Notes under the pieces: generated by a model
Seen by the model: the letters and a program-made list of their open reading frames with translations, nothing else
The model's database searches: none
What the model was told of the DNA's origin: nothing
Part shown: positions 1 to 11,747 of the stretch, in pieces
Layout of the letters: each line of letters opens with the position of its first letter
Position numbering within the stretch: the first letter of the stretch is position 1
Position numbers and translations under genes: made by a program
NCBI GenBank assembly: GCA_026874595.1
Contig: CM049316.1
Span: 55,997,676-56,061,675, forward strand
Direction of reading: 5' to 3'
Length of the DNA stretch: 64,000 bases
Source: Sipunculus nudus
Taxonomy: Eukaryota; Annelida; Sipuncula; Golfingiida; Sipunculidae

Positions 1-950
1 TCCCAGACATGATGCACGTTTGCAGCCCAGTCAATCGATGTGGGAGGTTCCCCGGAAATACGCACGTCATTATCTTGAGAGTCGTGCAGGGTTGCGATAA
101 GTGTGACAGGGTGGTCTCCGTCCAAACTCCGTTTCAGCTTTACACCACCGGGCGGTGTACCTCTCCACTCGTACTTTTCAAGTACGGTAGTTCCGCGTCT
201 GAGGCCCTCGGGAAAACTGGCATCTGACCAGACGGTGTATTTTCTCCCTGTGGCCCGTTCACGCTCCACCCAACAGTGGCCCAAAGCCCATTTGGGTTCA
301 ACTGCTCCGAATACTGCCCGCAGGCGCGAACGCTCAGGAAAGCAGGTCATCGCAAAAGACATCAGACCTTCCATGTCCAGGTATTCACAGAAAACCCGCC
401 CTCCCGCGTCCGTGCACTGCACCGGAGCGTCCTGGTAGTACGCCATTGGAGGCTGCCTTTTGAGCCACGACCAAGCAGAATCTCTTTTGACCACCCCTTC
501 CGGATCCCAACCAACGTACACCACGTTTAGTGCCACTGCATAAGGCGTCACGTAAAACGGTCTAAGACTGGCGGGCTCCATTGACGACCTCGATGCACGA
601 ACGGGCACCCAAACTAAGGCCAATCCGTGTTCGCATTGGATGTAACGTCCCACCATGAGGTGAACCTCCCCGCCTGCGTGATCGATTTCCTGTCGCCAGT
701 CCCTTATGTCGAAAACAAACTGTGAAACTCGTCCTTTGCCGTCCGTGCAAACCCAGTACGTGTTAAACGTGGCGCCGGACAGTTTGAAAAATACAGTCTC
801 GTGGAAGAGTCGGGGGACGCGATCTGACGGGTCAGTGTCAAAAGAGACCACCGCTCCGTCCTTGTGCGCCATCCCGAAATATGTACCCATGATGCCGTCG
901 GGCCCTGTGTCATGAACAGCAAGATCGACCGGAGGCCACATGTCTGACAT
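1..950 (-). CDS. Unknown protein, 3' end beyond the window (at least 316 aa)
   Basis: An open frame runs without a stop from an ATG at 950 (a second in-frame ATG lies at 941) to the left edge, so the C-terminus is missing. I do not recognise a domain; the protein is rich in Trp, Tyr and Asp and has scattered Cys. Codon use is GC-richer, like the genes at 41-64 kb and unlike the AT-rich stretch next to it. The frame stays open upstream of the ATG and encodes a hydrophobic run ending in FFVLPL. A 5' exon could supply a start: ATG at 1182, donor GTGAGT after 1095, acceptor ATTGCAG before 982, in matching phase. A TATA-like TATATAAG on this strand near 1217-1224 fits that exon. The spliced start is inference; the 316-codon frame is seen directly. 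Confidence 0.7.
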   Translation of the reverse strand, partial: MSDMWPPVDLAVHDTGPDGIMGTYFGMAHKDGAVVSFDTDPSDRVPRLFHETVFFKLSGATFNTYWVCTDGKGRVSQFVFDIRDWRQEIDHAGGEVHLMVGRYIQCEHGLALVWVPVRASRSSMEPASLRPFYVTPYAVALNVVYVGWDPEGVVKRDSAWSWLKRQPPMAYYQDAPVQCTDAGGRVFCEYLDMEGLMSFAMTCFPERSRLRAVFGAVEPKWALGHCWVERERATGRKYTVWSDASFPEGLRRGTTVLEKYEWRGTPPGGVKLKRSLDGDHPVTLIATLHDSQDNDVRISGEPPTSIDWAANVHHVW

Positions 951-1094
951 GTCTGACTCGTGTAATGGCAATACAAAGAAAACTGCAATTAATAAATGGA
1001 CACGCGTCACATCATTACGTCACATGATCCGCACAAATAATGGACACGGTCGTCCAGTCACTACATCCGTCTATGTACAAAAAAGGTCACTCAC

Positions 1095-1182
1095 GTTTTA
1101 TTCGACTGGCACGCAATCCGTACGAATGATCAGTGTATGTGTCAATGGGTCCACCCAGTTGCTGTATTCGCTTCGCCAGCAT
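1095..1182 (-). other. Possible 5' coding exon of the leftmost gene
   Basis: ATG at 1182 opens 29 codons plus one base, ending in a good donor (C then GTGAGT). An acceptor with a TTAAT branch-like sequence and ATTGCAG ends at 983. Joining the two keeps the frame of the gene that starts at 950 and removes a 112-base intron. A TATA-like box lies about 40 bases upstream of the ATG. No transcript evidence is available, so this is only a candidate. Confidence 0.3.
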
Positions 1183-1783
1183 CAGGCAGTGTGCAAGCAA
1201 CGCTGCCCTGCAGCCCCTTATATACGTTATCTTGTTATGTCACGTGACTGACACATACACTGCTGACATGAGCGTGCGAGCGTAATTCATCCCGTTTTGG
1301 TGCACACGTGATTGACACGTTCAGGGAAAACAACATATCTCGTTACAAACTGAGTCACGACACATGGGGTCACGGCGTGTCTACAGTAAAGTTGCGCAAT
1401 ACCATCGAATGTTAATCATACAGCCCGCTTCCTTTACTCTATCATTTGTTTTTAGTGATTTTTTTTCGTAACGATTCCATGTACTGGTATTGGATGTATA
1501 TATGTATAGTTATATGTATTTACGTAAACATGAGCAGTCTGTATGTGGCAACGTGTATGACACATAACATCTAAAAAAAACCACCTGACAATACAGCAGT
1601 CCTGCATCACACACATCAGGAAACACTCACGCAGACAGCCCCTGTCACGCTCAGACGTACCAGCACAGTCACGAGACGTGAACCTGTTACACCAAGAGTA
1701 AAATAACACAAACGCTATGCCTTTTCTAGTTACACAGACGTTTATTGAATGTACAGAAAGTGATGACATACGATATGTCATGT

Positions 1784-1855
1784 ACAATATATATATAATA
1801 TATGTATATATGAAATATATGGGTATATATAATATATGTATATATGAAACGAAAC
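1784..1855. repeat. TA-rich repeat with a repeated 30-bp block
   Basis: An imperfect duplication of a block reading ATATATAATATATGTATATATGAAA and a close variant, with TATA runs. It is a simple-sequence repeat with no coding content. Confidence 0.6.
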
Positions 1856-3507
1856 CAGATATGGAAGATATATAGCTTATACATGCATATCTACACAGCA
1901 TATGTCAGTCAGAATCATATACATCAGTATGCGCCGTCTGAATAAATCAATCAAACAAAAAAAAAACATATGATACAAGTACGTGCTTATACAAGTGGTA
2001 CTGCTTTGCATTTGTGCAGATTCCCGGCAGAGAACGTCGACAGAGGAAAAAAGCTTCCAACATCATGTGCAGCACATATATCGTTAACTGATATGGAAAA
2101 AAAAAAATGAAATAAGGAATCCAAGTTGAAAACATTAGACATTAACACCTATATATATATGTATATACATCTTTCTATCTACAGATATCTGTCAATCATA
2201 TATTTACATTCATGAACGTCAACCCATAAACATAAGCAGGTACATGTTACCACATCGCATATTCTATATAGAAACTGTGATGTCCCTTAACAAAACAGAA
2301 CGAGGTATAATAATGTATAGATATGTGGCAGTAACGAAAATGTTAAACATACCACTCGTATTAACTAAAGAGGAAAGGGGTTTACAGAACAACGGATTCA
2401 CCGTTTAGCGATAAGACATATATGATAAACATACAAACAAAAGAACGTAATTTGAAATAAAAGCAAAATAATCTGTGGCACGTGTGATCCTTGTTAGGGA
2501 TGGATGAGACTATTATTCGTCTGACTTCTACCCGTGTGACCTTTCTGGCATGGGTGTCCCTCAATATAGATAAAATCTACGCCAGCAGAGCTCACAGGGT
2601 CATTGAAGTACACAAGCTCCCCTACCACGGCAAGGTTATAGTCTCGGCAGGGGAGTAATATGTTTTATTGTTATCATAAAAGATACATGACAGAAAAAAA
2701 CGAAGCGCAGGTTTGACCGTGTCAGTCTGATGAGAACAAGGGACATAGGCACAGCAGACACTGCGCCCATCATATATACATACAGGGAAAACTATGTATG
2801 GGTAAGCAACATTAGCAAATAGAAAGGATGGAAGGGTTCACAAAAGAGTTGTAAACAAAAATATAAAAAATGGTGAGTACCATATTACAAAACAAAGCAT
2901 TATATTGCTCCAAACACAGGAAAGGGATTGGGAATAAACAACTGATAGGCAACAAGAGTATAAGTTGAGAAAACAATTCTTTGGTAAGTAAAAAATTATG
3001 CATGACCTGAACCATGAGAAACGTGTAATGGGTATGTAAGACCAAGAGACAGGCTGGAAGTATTATCATAACTATAACGGTACGACAGCCCACGAACATA
3101 CACCTTTCAAGGTAAGCATGACGGAAGGCAAAATGGAAAAGGGCACGCAAGGACAAAATGTTTGGTAAGAAACAAATATCAGCTGGAAGGATTTGGCGAT
3201 CATTACAGAAGGCTCAAAAAAGACAACGACATATCTACCCACAGATTGTGCGTCGGACACATATATGACCAAACAAAAGAGGTCCGTTTTATAGGACGAC
3301 GGATGATGTTCACGGATAGCATTCAAAGCAGCACATTGCCCATGAAAAAGGAAAAGTAATATGATAGCAACATGCCAACAGATCTGAAAATAAAATCGGG
3401 TAAGTAATACTCTACGAGGTAAAGACAAAATCTGATGGCGCCATGTTACATACGTAAATGTAGTGTTTAGGGTTCGGGGTAATTATATGTGGATGTACTG
3501 AATGCAC

Positions 3508-3512
<5 letters not shown>

Positions 3513-3547
<35 letters not shown>

Positions 3548-3565
3548 GTATATATATTTATATAT
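3513..3565. repeat. TA microsatellite
   Basis: A run of TA dinucleotides with a few TTTATA and TGTATA interruptions, in the AT-rich non-coding stretch. Confidence 0.85.
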
Positions 3566-6291
3566 ACAAAGAAACAAACTGCTTGGGAACAAGAGAAACA
3601 GGCATCAGCGACCTTCGTTAGCTGATGGATGTTTAATACCTGCAACAACATGCAGCGGCCTTCTAACATGGAGATTATCTTATATGACTTTGTGGAAGAT
3701 ACCTGACGGTCTTTGCAGAAAGTATCACAAACATGCAACTGGGAAATAAATCGACTTTTTTTATGTTAAATGTAAAGAATTATGTAGTGTGTGCTGAGAA
3801 GGACACTCTCACGGTGCTAATGCCGATCGTTACCAGATTCGTTTACTACATTATAACAACTGGAGGAGAGCGTGTCAGAACTGTAACATTGCTGCATTAT
3901 GGGAAGAACCAATACCACCTGTATTTTGCACCGCGTGCCGGTCAACACAACAACTACAGAAGAACCTATAACACCCTAAACAATTTGGCTTGGAAGGAGA
4001 AGCAAAAAGGCCTACACGCGAAAGGGGATGGAAGAACAATCACTGTGACTGGCAGACAGTTGGATTCAGTGAAGCAACAAAGGATAAACAGTGAACCAAC
4101 ATGGAAGGTAGCTGTGAGATGGACAAGGTACAGGCTGTAAGAGACCCGGAGGACCTGAGCTATGCCAACACGCCCTCAGAAGAAAAACTGCCAATGTCTC
4201 ATGCGTTCCGTTATATTCGTATCCAACAATACCAAGATATCTGAGAACGGAACAGATATATTTTCGCTTACGAGAGAAGCAGATGAAAGGAACAACAGCA
4301 GCAACAACATCGTTAGCGATTCACATACATGAGGGAGTAAACAAAACACATAATAGTTTTTTTTGTATCAAACATGTCCAGGGAGGAAACCTGGAAAACA
4401 CAAGGAAGAAACACAGTTCAAGGGAAGGTTGGGCGAAGGAGACAATGGGAAAGAAAACAAAGAGGCACAGGTGTGTGTCCAGACAAGTAGGATCATAAAA
4501 AACGGAGACGCTTTCTATCAACTCGTTAAGCGGCGGTGAAATGTGAGAGGAAATGCAGTTTGAACTTTGCAATTGGTATTTTCTATTAACATCAGGATAT
4601 ATATATATTTATATACATGAACATATTTATATATACATACTTTACATAAGCATATATACACAGTTGTATTTGGTAATAATTTAACTAGAGTTGTCCGGAA
4701 TATCGAGTTTTTAACATAACGAGTTTCCACCGTATTATATTTGTGTATATATATAAAGGAGATCGATACATAAAGTATCGAGTGACTGTAATACCGGAAC
4801 CGATTATCCTATTCCCAATACCGATAAAAGCATCCTTTGTAAATTAAAGGAAATAACACCAGCAAGAAATAAGCCACAGGACAGTGACGATTATGTGACA
4901 TAATCATCCAGTGAAGAAGACGTAGAAGGGTAAAGGATGAATTACAATGTTGCGGGGAGGCAGAAGACAAAAAACACTAGTGCCGACGGAATATGATCAA
5001 CTGGCTTCATGAAACGATTTTTAGTTGGTTTCAGGAGCTCTCATCGAAAACCTAGTACTTGATGAAGTCTCGATAAGTGGGATGGAGAATACAATAACCA
5101 GCCTTTGAGAACTGGACATTTATTGGAAGCATATATGGAACACCGTGTCAGTCGAATAGAAGATGGATTAAAAAGGACTTACGAAATCCTGCGACACACA
5201 TTGACAAACATAGGAGAAAAACCATCAAAGTGCGGATCATAAGGGGAGACAGAAAAGAAAAGTCAAACCACACGTGCAGTTACGACAACCGTTCGGTAAT
5301 CGACAATTACTGTCGGTTTATATTGAGAAGGGGACCTTTTCACATATCGTCATCTTGAGAAGGGATATTCCTCATAGCGTCAACATCCAAGGCAAAACAG
5401 AAAAGGAAGACCGGCTCGTCCCTAAAATCAATCTATATTGAGAGTGAGACCAAGAACATACACAGCATGACATTTAAAAAAATACTCTGAGCAAAATAAT
5501 GTTGCGATTAGTTAAGGTCATCGCAGAGTCCAACCTGCAGTACCATGGGAGAAATTGTAAGTATAATCAAACAAATCAGTACACACGACCCGGTAAATCA
5601 TACGAACGATATCACGACCCAACATGCAGGACGCTAACAATGAAAAAGTGTTACGTGGGGTAAGTAAAATAAGGCAACAAATTGCAAGTACCATAACTGA
5701 AACAGAAGAAACCAACTGTCCGGGACATTGCCTTAAAAAATAAAAAGAATATGAAACCGAACTGGGGAGAAAGGGAACGTACCAACAATCGCTTTGTTTA
5801 TATACGTCATTGAAGAGATCGAGAAGTGCAAGCAGATCAGAACACTAACACAGAACCAGAAACTGTCATAACATTAAGTGTAGGTAAGAAACGTCGTCTG
5901 TAAGAGGTGGGAAAATCGGGAACAATAACAGGGGATACACATTATACAATGTCGCAAATAAAGATGTGAGGATCACTAACCCTCACACAAGAAAACAATA
6001 TATATATTCAGGGCTCGACATTAACTTTTGAAAGTATTTGCCTGACCGGGTAAGTAACATCTAGCTATTACTTGCCCTACATGAATGTTTACTTGCCTTA
6101 CAAATATGAATGATTGTATCGAAAAACACAAAGACGTTTTTGCATGCCTTAGGTAAAGTTTTTCTGTTGGACCGATTGGTCCAGTCGGGCAAGTAGGAGG
6201 GGACTTCTAGTTGCCTTACCACTATTTTAGGAACGTTTACTGTCCCCGTGCAAGCGGTTAACCGTAAATGGCGAGCACTGAGATATGACAT

Positions 6292-6343
6292 GTGTGTGTG
6301 TGTATATATATAGATATATATAAATATGTGTGTGTGTGTGTGT
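6292..6343. repeat. TG/TA microsatellite
   Basis: Two TG runs flank a TATATA core. It looks like ordinary replication-slippage sequence. Confidence 0.85.
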
Positions 6344-7527
6344 AATATACAAATGCCTAGGAGGTATGTTTGCAATAGTAAGATCAAATCGACAAGAGGA
6401 ACATGTGGAGAAACTGGCTAAAGATGACCTGTAAGTAAATGCCTTGGGAATCTACAGGTAAGGCGTCACACAAGGAACAATCCATCTATACGTGTAAAAA
6501 ATGTATATGGATATCATTGACCCTATGAAAGGATATGAAGAAACAAGAGTGGATGGAAGAGGAATTTAACAAGAGAAAACCCAACAAGAGGTAAGAGGAA
6601 GGAATGTCAAACAGGCAACATAACGTGAAGTCGGAGAACGATGTACGGTACGTCATATCACGATAACGCATCCTGATGAAAGCCCGTAACATATATGATC
6701 TGTAGATATATATATATATATATATTGTATCTATATGTACAATTATTTACACATTTACACTTAACACACAATTATTTCCTATGTGTCGGGACAAGAAAAT
6801 GGTCGTAATGGTTCAATTACGTAATTGCGGGATGGTTACAAGACGGAGTTCCACTGTATATATGTATATATATATATATATAAATGTGCATGTCTCTATG
6901 AACTGCTGGCATGTTTCATCGCACAAGGGAATGGACAGAGCTACAGGTAAGTATCGTAAGAGGTGTGACAGTAGATCAGCAGATATTTAAAACATTACTG
7001 ACAAATACTTAGATACCAGTTATCAGCAAAAAAAAACAAGTTTTAGGATTATGACGAAATAAAACGGTAAGTATGAGAATATCACGACCATACATACAGG
7101 TCGCTTACAAGAAATAACATAAGATTACATGCCACGCTTTACATGATATGCCAATAAGGAACTCTCTGTACCAAAAACTGTAGTTCTACCAAATAAATAT
7201 CTGATTAACAGAAAGGGTGCATATACGGTAGTGTTTTACTGAACACATTTGTGTTCCTTCATTAAATTAGAAATATTAACCTATATCACAAAACTAACAT
7301 ACTGATATCGATACTTTATCAATTTTTGTAAACAGGTAATTAAACAAGGACAAGTATACACAGTCGACACAAAAACATGTTATAATACAGAAAGAATGTT
7401 ATACTTCGAGCATTAAAGTATATACAAAAAAAATATATCCGCTATAATACAAACATATGGAAAAACAACAAGAGATCTGATATCGATCGCAATGATATAG
7501 CGGATGCGTGTGATATGGATACTTGCA

Positions 7528-7611
7528 TATATATACATATATATATATATATATATTATATATTATATATCTATATATGTGTGTGAGAGTGTGTGTATGT
7601 GTGTGTGTGTT
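7528..7611. repeat. TA and TG microsatellite
   Basis: An (AT)n run followed by a (GT)n run, like the runs at 3.5 and 6.3 kb. Confidence 0.85.
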
Positions 7612-7820
7612 ATGGATGAGTGTTTTATTTGAATACTGTCGTCATGCTAGAACAAATAACAAAAAATGCAGCGTATAGCTGTAGCACTATCACATTGCAT
7701 ACAGACACCAGGAGAGTCATAAATGGTTCTGCATCAGGATGAAGAAGTCTGTATCACATCTTTTGGCTGGAGATCACATTATCGAACGTCAGCGAAGTGT
7801 CCTTAGGCCATCATGTATCA

Positions 7821-7932
7821 GAGCGATGTGGTCATCATGGCCGTGTCCGAGCGATGTGGTCATCATGACCGTGTCCGAGCGATGTGGTTATCATCACAAT
7901 GTCCGAGCGATATGGTGGTCATGTAACAGATT
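7821..7932 (+). repeat. 28-bp tandem repeat, four copies
   Basis: A unit beginning GAGCGATGTGGTCATCATG recurs at 7821, 7849, 7877 and 7905, with few changes except in the last copy. No function is evident. Confidence 0.85.
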
Positions 7933-8569
7933 ATTACATGACACATTACATATGTTTGATGTAACGGTTTTCACCAAATGAAAATCTTCTGGTTTGTTGT
8001 ATAATTATGAATAGTCCGCTGAACAGTATCATATTAGATATTTCATATAATGGTACGTGTCTGGTTCTTCACTGTTTCACAACAAAAAAGATATCGACCG
8101 GGTCTATTGTCACTAAACAAACTTACAGGAAGGCGCCGTATATATGCAACAATTCCTGAAAGGGCAGTCTTTATAGTCTATTTCACATCTGGCACTCTAC
8201 TGTTATCACAGAAACAGACACCGGTTAAATGTTCGTTGTATTACCAGATGATACCAGAATTCAAACAATAACTCTCAAATCACAGTTTGCAGCACATTTA
8301 GATACGACTGTTCAGTTAATGCGTTCAACTCACCATACCATTTATGGCACAAGCTCTTAACTGAAAGTCCATCCAGCCAGCCAGTACCAAAAGTATACTG
8401 ATATTTGACGACGTGTTGTCTGTACAAAATTCAAATCGTAATGTGGAGAGCACCCTCAGACAACTCGCATTTGTCAAATCTTGACGTGGCAGGAAACACA
8501 CAGCTGCTTACATCAGACGACAAATTTAATCTGACCACGGGTGAAATGAGCAGTAACATTCATACTGAT

Positions 8570-9110
8570 CATGTTGGGTTTTCATCAGGACGGGAGATCA
8601 TTGGAGAGAAATATGTGAGCACATATTGGAGTCTGCAGATCAGTAGTTGTGTGATATAAATCAAAATAATGTTTACATACCACTCAAACGATGTCCCATT
8701 CGACTGAGGTTACGGCAATTGCACAAACCCACGTATGTTTATAAGATAAAGACAGACACACTGTTTTGCACCATTGTTCCCCACCTTAAATAATGCACAC
8801 GTCACCCAGTTCTGAACGCAGAGGGAAACGGGTCATTAATCCGCAAGAAATATTTCACTGAGATAGCTGTTTTCTTCACGCAGGGAGATCATTGGAAAAT
8901 AAATGTAAGCACGCCTATAGCTGTATACAGATGAACTGTGGTATACCATAAACAAGGCATATTAGCAAACCATATCATATGATATCAGAAGTGACTGAGA
9001 TCACACGAAATGCGCAAATACGCCTTGGTGTATGAGACCAAGACGGATACATAGTTTTGCACCAAGACACCCCCTGTGAAATAATGCACACGAAGTCTGC
9101 AGGAACTCCG
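8570..9110. repeat. Diverged ~295-bp tandem duplication
   Basis: Two copies (about 8570-8830 and 8865-9110) share anchors in the same order: GGGAGATCATTGGA, TTTTGCACCA and AAATAATGCACACG. Spacing is similar and divergence is high, so the duplication is old. Confidence 0.6.
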
Positions 9111-9816
9111 GATGTGACCAGAGGAATACAGGGTTCGGTGACTGTTTTCAAATACAGTGGTCCAGATGACGCTGTGTTATAAACAACTAGGTGTCTTCGT
9201 GTATAAACCAGATTACCCCCTTAAATGTATCATTGGCCACGTTTATTAGTTTATAATACCTTTTCCATATACTGACAATATGATGAACACTGAAGATAGT
9301 TGTTTAATGATCACACATCACCTACATCATGAATGTGACGTGTTGTATCGAATCGGAAAATGCATGTACGATATCTGAACACACGATCTGACTTTATTGT
9401 GACTCGTGTCATGTGATGACTGTATGTTTTTCTAAGGGAATATCATGAAACAATGAATCGCGCAGCGTTTCCCAGATATGTTATACATCGCTGTCTGTGC
9501 AAACACGAGTACTGATTTAATGTATTTATTGTTGATCATACACATATACTTACTGTTGCAAAAAGCTAAAACATTGCTATCAATACAAATATAACAGAAG
9601 TCATACATCACGGTCCATTTTGATTGCATTACTCGTCACAGATATTCGAACACCCCCCCCTCCCCTCCCCATACGATTACTCAATGATAGAGCGTTCGAA
9701 CTCTGCTGTGTGTTGTCCCCATCGAACCCACACGTTCGGTACACAGATAGCATGGAAAACCACGTCCAACATACCTGTTCCAACAAGTGAAATAAACGGT
9801 ATACTGATGGATTTAC

Positions 9817-10065
9817 ATGAGGATATTTTGTATAGTTTATGAGGATATTCGTATGGACAAAATGCCTCAACATAAATGTGTTTTTTCGAATATTTGCCCT
9901 GGCGGGTACAAGAAATATCAGCTATACTGTAAGCACGTGGTGTGTTTGCACTGTGTCGTGACACATTTTCTCCCGTACGGACTGGATGAAGCAAACAATC
10001 TGACCAGTCTGAAATATATATGCAGGTTGATCCGTTGCCCGAAATGTCGACGGAAGAAATTGTGA
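9817..10065 (+). CDS. Small RING-finger-like protein (82 aa)
   Basis: The protein has a RING-like zinc-binding pattern: a first Cys pair, then CKHVVCLHC (Cys-x-His-x2-Cys-x2-Cys), a spacer, and CPKC near the C-terminus followed by basic residues. RINGs usually act as ubiquitin E3 ligases. Here the spacing between the first two cysteines is long (five residues), so this may be a variant zinc finger. Met1 (9817) and Met13 (9853) are both possible starts. The gene stands alone between the AT-rich stretch and the minus-strand genes. It could be one exon of a longer gene, but I found no convincing partner exon. Confidence 0.55.
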   Translation: MRIFCIVYEDIRMDKMPQHKCVFSNICPGGYKKYQLYCKHVVCLHCVVTHFLPYGLDEANNLTSLKYICRLIRCPKCRRKKL

Positions 10066-10808
10066 AATATAGGGTGAGTTAATCCTTTTCCTGTGTTACA
10101 CATTTATTGCATAGACAGAGTTATACGCACAGTTAACTCATAATACAGGTATTCATTCTACACAGGCATCACTTTGCATTACAAAACTATGACATGAGAA
10201 ACACACAAGGTCATATGTTTGATCTTTATTTTATTTGTAAAATATGATATTTGCAAAGCGTTTTTTTACTGATATATGTTACAAATATCATCGCTGAATT
10301 CATGCTGCACGTACGAGCATGTGTGTATCATAATAACAGTGTATGTCTTGACATATTAAGGCAATATGAACACCATATATTTGAATACGATTGGTCCGAG
10401 CGTCAATCCGTATCAACAAATCTCTGGTTACACACTTGAATTAGTGTGTCTATAAGTTTTTATATTATATTATGTTACTTTCCGTGTAATATTAAATTGA
10501 TTCTGTAAATGCGCAATGTCTTGTTCTTCACCTGATCTTTGTATTGTCACTTCGCAGGTGTTTATCTAACGTCCTTCTGGTAACTCCAAAATGTTGTCAT
10601 TACATGCAGACTGTGACAATGCCTCCGCCTTTAGGTCGGCCTGAAACACGTGCTTTCACCCAGTACATGACATGTGTACATTTTGTATCATAATTATGTA
10701 AAATATTGTGGTATGATGCCAATGTAACACGTATCATCTAGCGTCCGTCTAATGACACAACTGGGTCATGTGATTTAATACAGGACGTCATACTGCTCGC
10801 TATTCTTT
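10066..10808. other. Intergenic stretch, nothing recognised
   Basis: AT-rich sequence between the small RING gene and the 205-aa Cys-rich gene, which converge on it. I see only short frames and no repeat or RNA gene. Confidence 0.5.
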
Positions 10809-11426
10809 CTACACCCGTTGTCGTTGCACGCAAACGTGATTCATAATCTGTTTGTGGAATCTCAGCAGATGGTCCGGCCTGAACCGTAAGATCTTTTCGG
10901 AATCCCAGTAACATCCAAAGCACGTACAGTTCCCAATAAACATGAAATATTTGACGGGCTCAGTTGTTAGTGACTCGCCGTTTGCTAAGAGGTTTCCCAC
11001 AACATCCCCGGGATCGACATGCTCTGCTGGCCAATATTTCGATATCACGACAGTAGAATGTATGACAAAACCGATCATACCGGGCCACTCGAATAATATC
11101 TTCACGGCGCATGGTGTATGACCAGGTCCCTTATGGAGCGCTGCGTGCTCCATATATTTCGATGTGATGACACCACACAGTTTACAACGCAATATCGGGT
11201 CGCTGTCGTAGGAGTCGATCACACAGTGTTTAGAGGCGCAACAGCTGATTCGAGACGCCGTAAGCAGGGTTGTACACTGTTGACAATCGCCGTTGTTTTT
11301 ATACATCTCGATCAAACGTTGGTACAGTTCAGTAGGTAGCAGCCAAAAGAATGTATGCGGTATATACCGCGACGTTAACCACCGCGTGCATATGTCGAAC
11401 AAAGTACCTGGTTGTTTCCGTTCCAT
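10809..11426 (-). CDS. Cys/His-rich protein of unknown function (205 aa)
   Basis: A complete frame with many cysteines. Residues around 80-98 read CKLCGVITSKYMEHAALH, a short C2H2-like arrangement (Cys-x2-Cys-x9-His-x3-His), and a further Cys cluster (CTCFGC) lies near residue 165. This suggests zinc binding but fits no family I know. There is no signal peptide and no clear membrane segment. A TATA-like TATAAAG lies on this strand about 66 bases upstream of the ATG. It sits on the same strand as the IAP gene. Confidence 0.65.
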   Translation of the reverse strand: MERKQPGTLFDICTRWLTSRYIPHTFFWLLPTELYQRLIEMYKNNGDCQQCTTLLTASRISCCASKHCVIDSYDSDPILRCKLCGVITSKYMEHAALHKGPGHTPCAVKILFEWPGMIGFVIHSTVVISKYWPAEHVDPGDVVGNLLANGESLTTEPVKYFMFIGNCTCFGCYWDSEKILRFRPDHLLRFHKQIMNHVCVQRQRV

Positions 11427-11747
11427 GATATCACACCCCGATTCGGTCGTATACCAGACACGTACTACAGGATAGTGCTATGTGCACAGACCTTTATATG
11501 TTGCAGGCCAACATTAACTCGAACGAGTTATGGCTGGTACAGCGGACTTGTATCAACATTTTTTTCAGGCGCTCCGTCATTTAAATGTGTCATACTGTCC
11601 GCACTGTCGTATACTAAACCGAAACCATTCCATCATCGCATATTCTTTGGTTATTAGTATCACGGACGCCTTCGGACAATAACGCGCTGACTATTCGCGA
11701 ACAGATGTCTGGGAATTTCGATCATCTGCTTGTAAAAAGACACACGT
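11427..11747. other. Intergenic stretch with a promoter
   Basis: About 320 bases between the 205-aa gene and the last IAP exon. It holds the TATA-like box at 11492-11498 for the 205-aa gene; nothing else is recognised. Confidence 0.5.
11492..11498 (-). promoter_or_regulatory. TATA box for the 205-aa Cys-rich gene
   Basis: TATAAAG on the minus strand, 66 bases upstream of the ATG at 11426, a normal distance for a short 5' leader. Confidence 0.5.

Larger units (their letters stand above)
2983..7071 (+). other. Cluster of 11 GGTAAG splice-donor-like motifs
   Basis: By hand I find GGTAAG on the + strand at 2983, 3111, 3164, 3399, 5659, 5883, 6049, 6457, 6590, 6946 and 7066. Most continue as GGTAAGT/A, and two have the full CAG|GTAAG consensus. 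Only one CTTACC (the other strand) was noticed in the same stretch, near 6217. About one such hexamer per 4 kb per strand would be expected by chance. No coding exons sit in front of them. Confidence 0.5.
1226..9816. other. AT-rich region without a convincing gene
   Basis: About 8.6 kb of AT-rich sequence, by eye far lower in GC than the right half. Every open frame is short (under about 150 codons), low in complexity and not recognisable. It holds TA/TG microsatellites, small tandem repeats, a diverged ~295-bp duplication and a + strand excess of GGTAAG motifs. From about 2.4 to 7 kb the + strand is visibly purine-rich (A over T, G over C). A non-coding transcript, old decayed DNA or a cis-regulatory or latency-like region are all possible. 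I see no tRNA or rRNA in it. Confidence 0.6.

Noticed and set aside
1452-1901. 149-codon minus-strand frame rich in Ile and Tyr
   Set aside because: Made from TATA microsatellite sequence; no domain.
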